Positions 43,782 to 53,529 of a stretch of DNA of 64,000 nt are shown here, piece by piece. Position numbers and translations under genes: made by a program. This stretch comes from an uncultured Lactobacillus sp. (GTDB lineage Bacteria; Bacillota; Bacilli; Lactobacillales; Lactobacillaceae). The stretch's first letter is position 1; each line of letters opens with the position of its first letter. The stretch is from assembly GCA_905204935.1 (NCBI GenBank), contig CAJLBJ010000001.1, positions 124,001 to 188,000 of the forward strand, read 5' to 3'. Below the pieces are notes generated by a model. The model was not told the origin of the DNA. It saw nothing but the letters and a program-made list of their open reading frames with translations, and made no database searches.

Positions 43782-44504
43782 TTATTGTTCCTCCTTGTTT
43801 AAAACCGTTTGTAAGCGATGCAACACTTCTTCATATACTGGAGTTAGCTCACCTAAATCGCGTCGATACACATCTTTGTCCATATGTCGGTTAGTCTGTA
43901 AATCCCATAAACGACAATTATCTGGTGAAAATTCATCGGCTAAAATAACCGTACCATCACTCAAACGCCCAAATTCTAACTTATAGTCGACAAGTTGTAA
44001 GTTTATTTGTAAAAACAGCTCACTTAATAATTCATTGACTCTACGCGAAATTTGCCACATAGTCAGCAAATCTTTTGAACTGACTAAATTTAATGCTGCA
44101 ATTTGTGATTCATTAATAAATGGGTCATCTAATTCATCACTTTTGTAATAAGTTTCTTCTACAGGCTGAACAAACCTTATTCCCTCTTTTACACCGTAAC
44201 GACTAGCAAAATGTCCTGCCGAAAGATTCCTAGTTACCATCTCAAGCGGAATAATCTCTACTTTCTTAACTAGTTCTTCTGTTGTTGACAGTCTTTTAAT
44301 AAAATGTGTTGGAATTTTTTGTTGATTCAAGTAAGTAAAAATTAAACTTGAAATTTCATTGTTAATTTGTCCCTTACCCTTTATTTGATCTTTTTTTTTG
44401 CCATTTAAAGCAGTTGCTTGATCAAGATAAACTACTCGTAAAATTTCAGGATCTTCTGTACTCCACATTTGTTTAGCTTTACCAGCATATATCATTTCAA
44501 CCAT
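43782..44504 (-). CDS. purC: SAICAR synthetase
   Basis: 240 residues. Joins aspartate to CAIR (step 7). Motifs: IYAGKAKQMWSTEDPEILRV, the IPLEMVTRNLSAGHF segment and KLEFGRLSDGTVILADEFSP. First gene of the main pur transcript. AGGAGAAGTG precedes the ATG, and a PurBox-like sequence lies between the promoter and this ribosome binding site. Confidence 0.98.
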   Translation of the reverse strand: MVEMIYAGKAKQMWSTEDPEILRVVYLDQATALNGKKKDQIKGKGQINNEISSLIFTYLNQQKIPTHFIKRLSTTEELVKKVEIIPLEMVTRNLSAGHFASRYGVKEGIRFVQPVEETYYKSDELDDPFINESQIAALNLVSSKDLLTMWQISRRVNELLSELFLQINLQLVDYKLEFGRLSDGTVILADEFSPDNCRLWDLQTNRHMDKDVYRRDLGELTPVYEEVLHRLQTVLNKEEQ

Positions 44505-44521
44505 TTATAATCACTTCTCCT

Positions 44522-44626
44522 AAAACCGAACATTGTTAGTATATAGTAATAAAAATATACAGTTTATTTATTACAAAAATAGATTATCAATTTAAAAAGA
44601 CATAGTCAACAGCAAAAGACGAACTA
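44522..44626 (-). promoter_or_regulatory. pur operon promoter with two PurBox-like sites
   Basis: Plus-strand AAAACCGAACATT (44522-44534) matches the lactococcal PurBox consensus AWWWCCGAACWWT at every position; a weaker copy, AAAAGACGAACTA, is at 44614-44626. A promoter on the minus strand has TTGACT (44604-44609) and GATAAT (44583-44588) with a short 15-base spacer. One box abuts the -35 and the other lies in the leader before purC. PurR control is inferred. Confidence 0.7.
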
Positions 44627-44675
44627 TAAAGAAAAAATTCTCAAAAAATTAGGCGTTTTTTTAAATAGCCTAACT

Positions 44676-44712
44676 AAAAAACCTTCAGACTCAAAAAGTC
44701 TGAAGGTTTTTT
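44676..44712 (-). terminator. Terminator of purE-purK-purB
   Basis: Perfect stem AACCTTCAGACT/AGTCTGAAGGTT with AAAAA loop and T runs on both sides. A second weaker hairpin, TTAGGC/GCCTAA, lies at 44650-44674. Confidence 0.88.
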
Positions 44713-44713
44713 A

Positions 44714-46012
44714 TTAATCACCTAACCCAACACGTTGGAAAATAGTATCAACTTGACGTAAATGCCAGTTATAATCAAAAGCATCATCTAGATCTGCTTG
44801 CGATAAGCGACTAGTAATCTCAGGATCTGCTTCTAACAACGGTCTAAACGGACGTTGCTCATCCCAAGCTTGCGCTGTTTTGGGTTGAATCAAATCATAA
44901 GCAGCTTCTCTACTCATGCCCGTATCAATCAATTTTAACAAGACACGCCCACTATAAATCAAACCAAATGTCCGTTCCATGTTTTTCTTCATATTTTCAG
45001 GAAAGACTGTTAAGTTTTCAATGATTCGACCTAAACGATTCAACATATAGTCTAATAAAATTGTCGTATCTGGCAAAATAATGCGTTCTGCTGAAGAATG
45101 TGAAATATCACGTTCATGCCACAACGATACATCTTCATAAGCAGTCATTACATGGCCACGAATCACCCGTGCTAAACCACAAATATTTTCTGACCCAATT
45201 GGATTACGTTTATGCGGCATTGCAGAAGAACCTTTTTGACCCTTAGCAAAAAATTCTTCAACTTCACGTGTTTCAGATTTTTGCAAACCACGAATTTCAG
45301 TTGCAAAATTTTCCAAACTCGTAGCAATCAACCCCATTGTTGCTACATATTCAGCATGCAAATCGCGCGGTAAGACCTGCGTAGAAATTTCTTGCGCTCT
45401 AATCCCTAATTTGTCACAAACATATTCTTCAACAAACGGATCGATATTAGCAAAAGTTCCTACTGCACCACTTATTTTACCAGCTTCAACGCCTTTAGCA
45501 GCATGTTCAAAACGTTCGATATTACGCTTCATTTCCGAATACCAACGCGCTAACTTCAAGCCAAACGTTGTTGGTTCGGCATGCACCCCATGCGTACGTC
45601 CCATCATGACAGTATATTTGTATTCTTTAGCCTTCTTAGCCAAGATTTCTTTAAAGTTTTGCAAATCTTGTCTAATAATATCATTAGCTTGTTTTAGTTG
45701 ATACCCATATGCTGTATCGACAACATCTGTACTAGTCAAACCATAATGAACCCATTTCTTTTCTTCGCCTAGTGATTCTGAAAGACAACGAGTAAATGCA
45801 ATCACATCATGATGTGTACTTGCTTCGATTTCAGCGATGCGTTGTACATCAAACTTAGCATTTTGGCGTAACTTTACAACATCTTCTTCTGGAATATGTC
45901 CCAGTTTAGCCCAAGCTTCATCTGCAGCCAACTCCACTTCTAGCCAACATTCAAATTTCTTTTCATCTGTCCAAATTGCTGCCATTTCTGGACGGGTATA
46001 TCTTGGAATCAT
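44714..46012 (-). CDS. purB: Adenylosuccinate lyase
   Basis: 432 residues. Acts twice: SAICAR to AICAR, and adenylosuccinate to AMP. Superfamily signature [17 protein letters not shown] is intact, as are [11 protein letters not shown] and [15 protein letters not shown]. Third gene of purE-K-B, 18 bases after purK, with a terminator two bases after its end. Confidence 0.98.
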   Translation of the reverse strand: MIPRYTRPEMAAIWTDEKKFECWLEVELAADEAWAKLGHIPEEDVVKLRQNAKFDVQRIAEIEASTHHDVIAFTRCLSESLGEEKKWVHYGLTSTDVVDTAYGYQLKQANDIIRQDLQNFKEILAKKAKEYKYTVMMGRTHGVHAEPTTFGLKLARWYSEMKRNIERFEHAAKGVEAGKISGAVGTFANIDPFVEEYVCDKLGIRAQEISTQVLPRDLHAEYVATMGLIATSLENFATEIRGLQKSETREVEEFFAKGQKGSSAMPHKRNPIGSENICGLARVIRGHVMTAYEDVSLWHERDISHSSAERIILPDTTILLDYMLNRLGRIIENLTVFPENMKKNMERTFGLIYSGRVLLKLIDTGMSREAAYDLIQPKTAQAWDEQRPFRPLLEADPEITSRLSQADLDDAFDYNWHLRQVDTIFQRVGLGD

Positions 46013-46030
46013 TATAATTTCTCCTTTAAG

Positions 46031-47152
46031 TTAGTCTGACCAAACCTTAGTTTCCTCAATTTCTACTAAAGTTTTATCTAAGTCATCAGTTAATATTGTA
46101 ACATGTCCCATTTTTCTATCAAGTAGTGCTTGATCTTTTCCATAATCATGAAAATGCCACGAGGGTTTTGTTTGAATTAGCTTTTTAATAGCACAAACAT
46201 GTTGGCCTAAAACATTAACCATCACAACTGGTTTTAATAGGGTTATTTGAGGTAAAGGCCAACCACAAATCGCTCGATTGTGAATCGCAAATTGCGAAAA
46301 ATCACATGCTTCAATCGAATAATGCCCTGAATTATGTGGCCTTGGCGCTAACTCATTAATGTAAACACGTCCATCTTTACCAACAAACATCTCAACTCCC
46401 AAAATCCCACATAAATCTAAAGACTTTGCAATTTTAACCGCGGCTTGCTTAGCAACTTGTTGTAAGTTTTCAGCGATTCGAGCTGGAACAATGCTTAAAT
46501 GTAAAATATGATTACGATGAATATTTTCACTCACTGGAAAAACTGTGATTTCTCCTGCTAAATTTCTAGCGACCATCACCGAACATTCTAAAGAAAAATC
46601 AAGCCATCCTTCTAAAATACATTTTCCTTGTCTTAAAAGCTTACCTGCTTCATTTAAATCCGCTGAATCATTAATATTAACCTGTGATTTCCCATCATAT
46701 CCACCTTCACATGTTTTCAAAATACATGGATACCCGATTTTTTTGACAGCTTGTTTTAACTCTTGTTCATCGTTAACTTCACAAAAATCCACTACATCTA
46801 AACCTTGCTCTTTTAAGAAGGTCTTTTCAGTCAAACGATTTTTTGTAATCTTTAATAATTCAGTTCCTTGCGGCAACCAAATTGTCTTTTCTAATTTTTC
46901 AAGTGCTGCTAAATCAACATTTTCAAACTCGTAAGTTACCACATCAGCTTGTTTTGCCAGTTGTTGTAGGGCAGCAAAGTCATCGTAAGCTGCTACAATT
47001 TGTGCATCGGCAACTTGACCAGCTGAACATGTTGGATTAGGATCTAAAACCAACACTTTCATTCCATTTTCTTTGGCATCTAAAGCTAACATTTGTCCTA
47101 ATTGACCACCGCCAATAATCCCAATTGTTTGTCCTTGCTTAATGTATTTCAA
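46031..47152 (-). CDS. purK: N5-carboxyaminoimidazole ribonucleotide synthase
   Basis: About 373 residues. ATP-grasp enzyme making N5-CAIR from AIR and bicarbonate. Motifs [36 protein letters not shown] and [20 protein letters not shown] are plain. I place the start at TTG 47152 (GGTGA six bases ahead), overlapping purE by 14 bases. An ATG at 47182 would add ten residues but has no ribosome binding site. Confidence 0.93.
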   Translation of the reverse strand: MKYIKQGQTIGIIGGGQLGQMLALDAKENGMKVLVLDPNPTCSAGQVADAQIVAAYDDFAALQQLAKQADVVTYEFENVDLAALEKLEKTIWLPQGTELLKITKNRLTEKTFLKEQGLDVVDFCEVNDEQELKQAVKKIGYPCILKTCEGGYDGKSQVNINDSADLNEAGKLLRQGKCILEGWLDFSLECSVMVARNLAGEITVFPVSENIHRNHILHLSIVPARIAENLQQVAKQAAVKIAKSLDLCGILGVEMFVGKDGRVYINELAPRPHNSGHYSIEACDFSQFAIHNRAICGWPLPQITLLKPVVMVNVLGQHVCAIKKLIQTKPSWHFHDYGKDQALLDRKMGHVTILTDDLDKTLVEIEETKVWSD

Positions 47153-47633
47153 GATTTTCACCACTTTTTTTCGCTTGATCATGTAATTGCTGCCGATAAG
47201 CCGTCAATTTTTGTTGTAAACTTACATCATTAACCGCTAAAATTTGTAACGCTAAAAGCGCAGCATTTTTAGCTCCCGCTTCGCCAATTGCCGTTGTTGC
47301 AACCGGAATCCCTGCTGGCATTTGTACAATTGACAACAAGGAATCCATACCATTTAATGCCTTACTTTTAACCGGAACACCAATTACTGGCAAAATCGTA
47401 TTAGCAGCTAACATACCAGGAAGATGTGCTGCACCACCAGCTCCTGCAATAATTACTTCAACACCATTTTTAATTGCTTGTTGGGCAAAGTCTGTCATTT
47501 CTTGCGGCATGCGATGCGCTGAAATAACCTGCTTATCATATTTGACTTCAAAAGCCTCCAAAATTTTAGCCGCTTCTTGCATCGTTTGCCAATCTGAGAT
47601 ACTTCCCATGACAAGACTAATTTTGTTACTCAT
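47139..47633 (-). CDS. purE: N5-carboxyaminoimidazole ribonucleotide mutase
   Basis: 164 residues. Converts N5-CAIR to CAIR. The class I PurE signature is [20 protein letters not shown] with SAHRMPQEM and [12 protein letters not shown]. Preceded by GGGAGGGATTTTTT and by a strong promoter at 47658-47686. First gene of purE-K-B; divergent from the deoxynucleoside kinase gene. Confidence 0.98.
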   Translation of the reverse strand: MSNKISLVMGSISDWQTMQEAAKILEAFEVKYDKQVISAHRMPQEMTDFAQQAIKNGVEVIIAGAGGAAHLPGMLAANTILPVIGVPVKSKALNGMDSLLSIVQMPAGIPVATTAIGEAGAKNAALLALQILAVNDVSLQQKLTAYRQQLHDQAKKSGENLEIH

Positions 47634-47657
47634 AAAAAATCCCTCCCAATCATCTTA

Positions 47658-47702
47658 AGAATAGCAAAGTCTTTTTTTAAAGTCAAAGAAAAATCGAACA
47701 TT
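47658..47702 (-). promoter_or_regulatory. purE promoter with PurBox-like site
   Basis: Minus strand TTGACT (47681-47686), 17-base spacer, TATTCT (47658-47663). The plus-strand sequence AAAATCGAACATT at 47690-47702 differs from the PurBox consensus at one position and ends four bases from the -35, the same placement as the box at 44614 upstream of purC. Confidence 0.7.
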
Positions 47703-47782
47703 ATCACTATATTTTTCTTATATAAATCGATTTTTAGTGTTTTAACAAAATTTTTTAAGTTTAAAAGATAATATATCGATAA

Positions 47783-47833
47783 AAAAACGAACTATTTTTT
47801 AAGATTGAATTATCTTTGAACACTCGGTAAAAT
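47783..47833 (+). promoter_or_regulatory. Deoxynucleoside kinase promoter with PurBox-like site
   Basis: TTGAAT (47805-47810), 17-base spacer, TAAAAT (47828-47833). AAAAACGAACTAT at 47783-47795 is a one-mismatch PurBox and lies nine bases before this -35; it could act on the kinase, on purE, or on both. Confidence 0.6.
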
Positions 47834-47877
47834 ATTGAATGGTATTTAATTTTATATAACTTTAAGGAGGCTTTTTT

Positions 47878-48567
47878 ATGATTATCATCGCCGGAATTAT
47901 CGGCTCTGGAAAATCTAGTCTAACCGAAATTTTAGCGCAAGAATTCCAAGCCAAACCTTTCTACGAACCTGTTAGTGACAATCCGGTATTACCGTTATTT
48001 TATCAAGGAAATGAATTAGCTGCTAAAAAACGTGCTGCTGGCGATAAAAATGCCACTAATCCCTATACTTATTTGTTACAGACATTCTTTTTAAATCGGC
48101 GCTTCAAAATGATTAAAGAAGCTTCAAAATATACTAATAGTATTTTAGATCGCTCTATCCATGAAGATGCCATGTTTATGAAAATGAATACTGATTTAGG
48201 CAATGCAACTGCGATTGAATATCAAGTTTATCAAGAATTACTAACACATATGCTAAGCGAACTAGATGATAGCATTGTAGCTAAACAACAAAATCTAACT
48301 ATTATCATCAAGGTTTCTTACCATACAATGCTTCAACGTATCAAAAAGCGTGGCCGTAGTTTTGAACAGGTAGAAAATGACCCTTCTTTAAAAGAATATT
48401 ACCACAATCTTTTAACATACTATGATGATTGGATTGCTACTTATCATGACACTCCAACACTTGTAATTGATGGTGATCGTTATGACTTTGTCGGAAATGA
48501 AAGCGACCGTCAATATGTTATCAAGCAAATTAAAGACAAACTAACAACTCTCAAAGAGCAAAATTAA
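47878..48567 (+). CDS. Deoxynucleoside kinase (dAK/dGK type)
   Basis: 229 residues. Phosphorylates purine deoxynucleosides at the 5' position for dNTP salvage; lactobacilli rely on such dAdo/dGuo/dCyd kinases. P-loop IAGIIGSGKSS is at residues 4-14, the ILDRSIHEDAMF segment is the DRS/ERS substrate motif, and the LID-type RIKKRGRSFEQ stretch follows. Single gene with AAGGAGG seven bases before the ATG. Being divergent from purE across shared PurBox-like sites links salvage with de novo synthesis. Specificity between dA, dG and dC is not readable. Confidence 0.9.
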   Translation: MIIIAGIIGSGKSSLTEILAQEFQAKPFYEPVSDNPVLPLFYQGNELAAKKRAAGDKNATNPYTYLLQTFFLNRRFKMIKEASKYTNSILDRSIHEDAMFMKMNTDLGNATAIEYQVYQELLTHMLSELDDSIVAKQQNLTIIIKVSYHTMLQRIKKRGRSFEQVENDPSLKEYYHNLLTYYDDWIATYHDTPTLVIDGDRYDFVGNESDRQYVIKQIKDKLTTLKEQN

Positions 48568-48735
48568 AAAACTTGTATAAACTTCATATACTTAATTAGC
48601 AAGTTATTACAACATAAGTTACAATTTTCAAAACTAAAATAAATAAATTTCTTCAGTAATTTTAACGCTACTCTCAGATTATCGTGTTACAATACAACAC
48701 GATATAAAATTAGAACAAACACGAGGACTTTAACC

Positions 48736-49221
48736 GTGGAAATCAGAAGAATCGAACCACAAGATGATAGTGCTATCCAAGAGATTATCAAACAGTGTTA
48801 TCCCATTCAACAAGAAGAAAAATTACAGACTTTAAAACGCTTGCGTAAAAGTTTTTGTTACATGCCTACATTAGAAGTTGTAGGTCAAATTAATAACAAC
48901 ATTTGTGCTCATGGTATGCTAAACGAAGCGATTATCGGACAAAAACTTGGTTTAGTCTTTAGCTTTTTAGAAGTCGCACCTGAATATCAACGAAATGGTC
49001 TAGGTACTCAATTAGTACGTGTGCTCTTAAATCGCGCACAAGCTTCTGGGTATCGCTTCATTGCCGTTCAAGGTGACCCCAAATTTTTTAGCAACTTTGG
49101 CTTTATTATCACTGATCCAGATGTTATTCGTTTGCCTTTCAACGAAAAAACACCTCTTATGATTAAGGAATTAGTCAACAATAGTTTACTCGATGTTACA
49201 GGGATATTGAATTATGATTAA
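48736..49221 (+). CDS. GNAT-family N-acetyltransferase
   Basis: 161 residues, single GNAT domain. The acetyl-CoA loop reads EVAPEYQRNGLGTQLVRVLL (R/Q-x-x-G-x-G/A type), followed by the GYRFIAVQGDPKFFSNFGF segment typical of the YhbS subgroup. Start codon is GTG with GAGGA eight bases ahead. Substrate unknown. Monocistronic; strong terminator behind. Confidence 0.85.
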   Translation: MEIRRIEPQDDSAIQEIIKQCYPIQQEEKLQTLKRLRKSFCYMPTLEVVGQINNNICAHGMLNEAIIGQKLGLVFSFLEVAPEYQRNGLGTQLVRVLLNRAQASGYRFIAVQGDPKFFSNFGFIITDPDVIRLPFNEKTPLMIKELVNNSLLDVTGILNYD

Positions 49222-49272
49222 AAAAATACTATCAACCACCATTATTTTTTGAAAGGTTGATAGTATTTTTTA
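49221..49272 (+). terminator. Terminator of the GNAT gene
   Basis: Perfect 17-bp stem AAAAAATACTATCAACC/GGTTGATAGTATTTTTT (49221-49237, 49255-49271) with a 17-base loop. Confidence 0.9.
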
Positions 49273-49540
49273 ATTCTAAGTCGTTTCAAAAGACATTCCA
49301 TTTAAATAATGGTATACCTAGCCAAAGAATTTATAAAATAAAATTAATTATTATGTTTTATTCCACTCTTTCTTCAATTACCCCTAAGATATAAATTCTA
49401 TTAACTTTTCTAGGCTAAGGATTATCCACTCACTACCAATCATCTATTAAAACATTAATAATTAATATTAATAATCCCTAGTTTTAGGCTTATCTCTTCT
49501 GTATTATTTTACTCATCCTTTAAACTTTTATCAAAAATTC
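49273..49540. other. Intergenic region upstream of the WxL locus
   Basis: About 270 AT-rich bases without a supported gene. Contains an ATTAATAATTAATATTAATAAT stretch near 49453-49475 that is partly palindromic. A promoter for the WxL gene must lie here, but I see no convincing -35/-10 pair. Confidence 0.4.
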
Positions 49541-49556
49541 CTAGGAGGAAAAAATT

Positions 49557-50272
49557 ATGAAAAAAAATAAGTTATTTAGCTTAGCTTTGGCGCTAGTTTA
49601 CTTTTATTAAATAGCTCATTTAATAGTGTACATACAGCTGGTTCTGGCAATAGCACAACTAACTTAACTAACCAAACAACTGGTTACCAAGCACAATTTT
49701 CTGAAAATGCAACGGCAACTTCAACAGTAGAACTTGCTATTAATCCAGGTACTTTAACATTGGATGCTGTTCCTGATTTACGCTTTTCATCAACAAATAT
49801 CAATCAAATAGCAACTGGGGAAACAACATTAGATCTTTTCGATGGTAACATCACCAAACACTCAACTGCTTTTGACGGAAATTCTTCTCATCAACTTCAA
49901 GTCAGTGACTTACGAGGAACTAGCGGAGATTGGAAATTAACCGCACAGCTTAGTGAATTTAGATCTGCTAGCGGTGAAACTTTACCTGGTGTCATTATGT
50001 TGTTAAATGTTACAACTGGACAAGGTGCCACCCACTCAACCACACCAGCTATAATCACGCCCAATACTATGCTATTTGCAAATTCTAGTGCAAGTATTGT
50101 TGCACGTGGAAATGATACAACCGGCAAAGGTATTAATAACTACACGTTAAACACGAGCGGAACTAAGACACAACTTATCATTCCTAAAACTTCAAACGCC
50201 AAAGCAAAAACTTATCAAGCAGATATTACTTGGGTACTTTCTACAACTTATAGTGCACCTAGTGCATTTTAA
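49557..50272 (+). pseudogene. WxL-domain surface protein with frameshifted signal peptide
   Basis: A strong ribosome binding site (TAGGAGGAAAAAATT) leads to ATG 49557, which encodes MKKNKLFSLALALV and then stops at 49608-49610. Shifting frame at about 49590-49592 restores a signal-peptide continuation (ASLLLLNSSFNSVHTAGSG) and a 220-residue protein. The body has the paired WxL motifs of wall-bound WxL proteins: SGDWKLTAQLSEF and the C-terminal YQADITWVLSTTYSAP. A single missing base (TTGGC-GCTAGT) explains the break. WxL proteins bind peptidoglycan noncovalently. It may be a real null allele or a sequencing error; the rest of the frame is clean. Confidence 0.85.
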
Positions 50273-50289
50273 TAACATTGAGGTATCAC

Positions 50290-51315
50290 ATGAATAAACA
50301 TCTTATTAAAATATTGTTTTTGAGTAGCTTATGTTTATGTATCTTCTTGATACATCCTAAAAAAGTCATAGCAGCCACACAAACGGGCTTTACTATCCAA
50401 CCTGTATTACCAACAAATCAAATTTCAGATAACAACTATTTTGATTTAAAAGTTGCACCTAATCAACAACAAGATATCAAGCTTTCAGTAACTAATTTAC
50501 AAAACAACAAAATCAAGATTAAGATTTCTCCCAATCCTGCCTATACCAATTCAAATGGTGTCATTGAATACGATAAGCATAAACCTACGCAACTAACCTC
50601 TGAGGTAAATATCGCTACAGTTTTCTCTGAACCACAAAAAATCACACTTAAACCTCATGAGCAACGTGAAGTTACTTTCAAGTTAAAAACTTCTTCCCAA
50701 CCATTCAGTGGTATGCTTTTAGGTGGCTTTTATGCTCAGCGCTTAGATTCCTCTAACTCTACAAGTACTTCTAAACAATTAACGACAGTAACTAATCATT
50801 TCGCTTTAGTTGTCGGAATTTTACTAAGAGAAAATCTCGAAACAAAGACTACTCCTAATTTAAAATTCAACAAGATTGATACTACAAAAATGGAATCTCA
50901 AAATGAACTATTACTACACTTAACTAATCCTACTTCCCAAGCATTTGGTAAAACAACCATTAAGGCTAAAATCTATCCTCAATCTTCTAGCAAATCTGTT
51001 GTTAAAATCACACGCCTAGACCAAGAATTCGCTCCAACAAGTGACTATAATTTCACAATTCCATTAGGTTCAAACAAACTACCCGATGGCAAATATCGCT
51101 TAGAATTAACTGCTACTTCCGGAAAAAAACATTGGCACTTTCAACAAAAATTCACTATAAAAACTCCATTAACTTCTAAATTAACACCTAATTTCAGTTC
51201 CTCATTTACACCAATTGCTAATAACAACGGGCCATTAATCTTACTAGCTTTATTAGTTATAATCTTAGTTTTAGGATTAACTATCTGGCTTATCAAACGC
51301 AACAAAAAATACTAG
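50290..51315 (+). CDS. DUF916/DUF3324 WxL-interacting membrane protein
   Basis: 341 residues from ATG 50290, preceded by TTGAGGTATCAC. Signal peptide (HLIKILFLSSLCLCIFL), then DUF916 (WxLIP peptidoglycan-binding domain, TGFTIQPVLPTNQISDNNYF ... KLSVTNLQNNKIKIKISPNP), then DUF3324 (host-protein-binding domain), then one membrane segment (GPLILLALLVIILVLGLTIW) and a basic tail RNKK. These proteins anchor WxL partners at the surface. It follows the WxL gene by 17 bases; the two form a minimal WxL locus. Confidence 0.92.
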   Translation: MNKHLIKILFLSSLCLCIFLIHPKKVIAATQTGFTIQPVLPTNQISDNNYFDLKVAPNQQQDIKLSVTNLQNNKIKIKISPNPAYTNSNGVIEYDKHKPTQLTSEVNIATVFSEPQKITLKPHEQREVTFKLKTSSQPFSGMLLGGFYAQRLDSSNSTSTSKQLTTVTNHFALVVGILLRENLETKTTPNLKFNKIDTTKMESQNELLLHLTNPTSQAFGKTTIKAKIYPQSSSKSVVKITRLDQEFAPTSDYNFTIPLGSNKLPDGKYRLELTATSGKKHWHFQQKFTIKTPLTSKLTPNFSSSFTPIANNNGPLILLALLVIILVLGLTIWLIKRNKKY

Positions 51316-51330
51316 TCATTACTGATATAC

Positions 51331-51371
51331 ACCCTCTTTTACTGGCCAATCCAGTAAGGAGGGTTATTTTT
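51331..51371 (+). terminator. Terminator of the WxL locus
   Basis: Stem ACCCTC-TTTACTGG against CCAGTAA-GAGGGT with a CCAAT loop, followed by ATTTTT. Confidence 0.85.
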
Positions 51372-51372
51372 A

Positions 51373-51565
51373 TGCACTACTTACAAGAATACAAAATAAA
51401 ATTACGCCAACAAACCAAATACACGAGGTAGAAAATTCCAGATGTGTTCTGAAAAAATAAGAAGCAAACAATTTTAATATTTTAAAATACAAAAATTAAA
51501 TGCGTGGCAAAGTCACATTAACTTTCTAAATATTTGTAATTTATTTTAAAAACAATAAAAAAGCA
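51373..51565. other. Intergenic region with a 19-codon frame
   Basis: A short frame from ATG 51373 (MHYLQEYKIKLRQQTKYTR) starts inside the terminator T run without a ribosome binding site, so it is probably not translated; it could be a fragment of a larger lost gene. No other structure was seen up to the ezrA terminator. Confidence 0.35.
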
Positions 51566-51612
51566 AGCAAAAATAAAATGGATGCCCCTGTAAAACACAA
51601 GAAAGCATCCAT
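51566..51612 (-). terminator. Terminator of ezrA
   Basis: Minus strand ATGGATGC pairs with GCATCCAT (51578-51612) across a 19-base loop and is followed by TTTATTTTTG. Confidence 0.75.
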
Positions 51613-51674
51613 GAGATAATTTTAAATTAAATTTTTATGTTAAAAATCAATTCATAGCAGCACTATCCTTTTTA

Positions 51675-53378
51675 TTAAATCAATTCTTTTTGTTCTTCAT
51701 AAGCCTTAGATATTTTACTAAAAGCTCCTGGATCTACATTATCGACTGCATGCGAAATTGTATCTAGCGCAGCAACATAATCATAATCTTCATTGAAAAG
51801 TTTTAACGCTTTTTGATAAGCATCCGCTATCTCAGGATAACGATTTCTATAGCGATTGGCATATTGTAACATTTCTTCTGTTAATAAAGAACTGTCAATC
51901 AATTCATTTGTTTTTGTTTCTAAAACATCTAAATCAGATTGTGTATCCAACAATCCTTTAGTGATTTCATCCATATTGATTTGACTGCACCTTAACGCTT
52001 GAGATAAATCCTTAATTTCTTGGGCAACACGATAAAAATATCCTAGATATTCTTTGGTTAAACCTGGAAGATTCAACTTTTCGACACGACGCTTAAGTTG
52101 ATGAATCTGTAAATCAAAACTCTCTACCGCTTTTCGTGCTTCTTTTTCTTCGTGCCATAAATTAGCCACACCATCATTAATTTGTTTTTGTTTTTGTTCA
52201 ATCTCGGTTAATGCTTCTATATTATTCAAACAAAGCGTTAACTCTTGACTATAAATTGCCTTTTTTTGTTCTTTTTGCTCTAAGTATACATGTTGTTGCT
52301 CTTCAATTCTATCTAATTGTTCATTTAATATCCGTGCATCTTCTAACTCGTTATGCGTCAAGGTATAATTTTGTTTCAAGCGTTCAAGCGCAACCAGTAG
52401 TTCGTATTGTTGTTGCTTAGCATGCTTAAAGAAAGCAAAATAATATTTTTCTTTAGCTTCTAACTGAGCTTTAGCGCTATATTCTTTTTCAAAAACATCA
52501 TAAACGGCATCTATTTCATCCATCAATTGATCATTTATTTTTTTAGAATCCTCAATATTAACCGAAGTAATATTTTCAATAAATTCAGTCATCTGCTGGT
52601 TAATTTGAGTCAATTTAGCACCCATATCATCACTAAAGCCATGACCTTGATCTTGCATCTGAGCTAAAGCAGCTTGCAACTCTTTAATTTGTTCAGGAAA
52701 AACATTATGGTAATTTTTATAAAGTGGCGGAATTTGCTCAATGGCATTTTGTAACTCACTAGTTTGCATCTTTAATGATTGCAATGACGGTGCAGCAGCT
52801 ACATAATCACCACTTTCCATTAATTTAACATAAGCATCAAAGTCTTTTTCTAACTCACCCAAGGTATCTTCTAAAACATCTAAAGCAGGGCCAAATGAAA
52901 AACTTTTTGCTAATAACACCTTACGTAAAGAATGATAACGTTCATCCAAGCTATCAACCGCTCGTTGTTGTTCTTTGGTATCACGTTCGATTTTTTCCAA
53001 ATCATTTCTTATTTCATTAAATCTTTGACTCACATTTTCTATTTTTTTATCAATTGTAGCCATATCTTGTTTGACTGAAAAAACATGCATTTGTGAATTT
53101 GTTTCTTGTAAAAGATTCAATGTTTCTGACAACTCAGGCAATTGTCTATTCAATAAATAGCGATAACCTTTATCAAGTTTTTCAAATTCTGTTAAGCTCT
53201 CACCTGTCAAATTCAGCTGACTGATTGAAGCTAATTTCTTTTCAAGTGAACAGGCCTGTAATTTCTCTAGTTCACTTTGATATTCTGTGATTTTTTGAGC
53301 ATAATTTTTACGCATGTATAATACCGCTAAATAGCAACATACTACAATTACGATAATCGCAATAAAAATATATTCCAT
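51675..53378 (-). CDS. ezrA: Septation ring formation regulator EzrA
   Basis: 567 residues. Membrane protein that negatively regulates FtsZ ring formation away from midcell and also links division with wall synthesis. One N-terminal membrane segment (YIFIAIIVIVVCCYLAVLYM), then an almost wholly helical cytoplasmic region of spectrin-like coiled coils, as expected. The conserved C-terminal patch RYRNRYPEIADAYQKALKLF and FNEDYDYVAALDTI is present. Monocistronic, with its own terminator. Confidence 0.95.
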   Translation of the reverse strand: MEYIFIAIIVIVVCCYLAVLYMRKNYAQKITEYQSELEKLQACSLEKKLASISQLNLTGESLTEFEKLDKGYRYLLNRQLPELSETLNLLQETNSQMHVFSVKQDMATIDKKIENVSQRFNEIRNDLEKIERDTKEQQRAVDSLDERYHSLRKVLLAKSFSFGPALDVLEDTLGELEKDFDAYVKLMESGDYVAAAPSLQSLKMQTSELQNAIEQIPPLYKNYHNVFPEQIKELQAALAQMQDQGHGFSDDMGAKLTQINQQMTEFIENITSVNIEDSKKINDQLMDEIDAVYDVFEKEYSAKAQLEAKEKYYFAFFKHAKQQQYELLVALERLKQNYTLTHNELEDARILNEQLDRIEEQQHVYLEQKEQKKAIYSQELTLCLNNIEALTEIEQKQKQINDGVANLWHEEKEARKAVESFDLQIHQLKRRVEKLNLPGLTKEYLGYFYRVAQEIKDLSQALRCSQINMDEITKGLLDTQSDLDVLETKTNELIDSSLLTEEMLQYANRYRNRYPEIADAYQKALKLFNEDYDYVAALDTISHAVDNVDPGAFSKISKAYEEQKELI

Positions 53379-53529
53379 GAGTCCACCTTCTATTCTTAGC
53401 TACACTGATAATTTTTAATTAAATAAGTTGAAATATTTCATAATTCATTCTAAAATCTATTATTAATTATAACATATGAATCAAACGCATTTTGCTTTTT
53501 TATTTAATTATTTTAAAGGAGATAAAATT

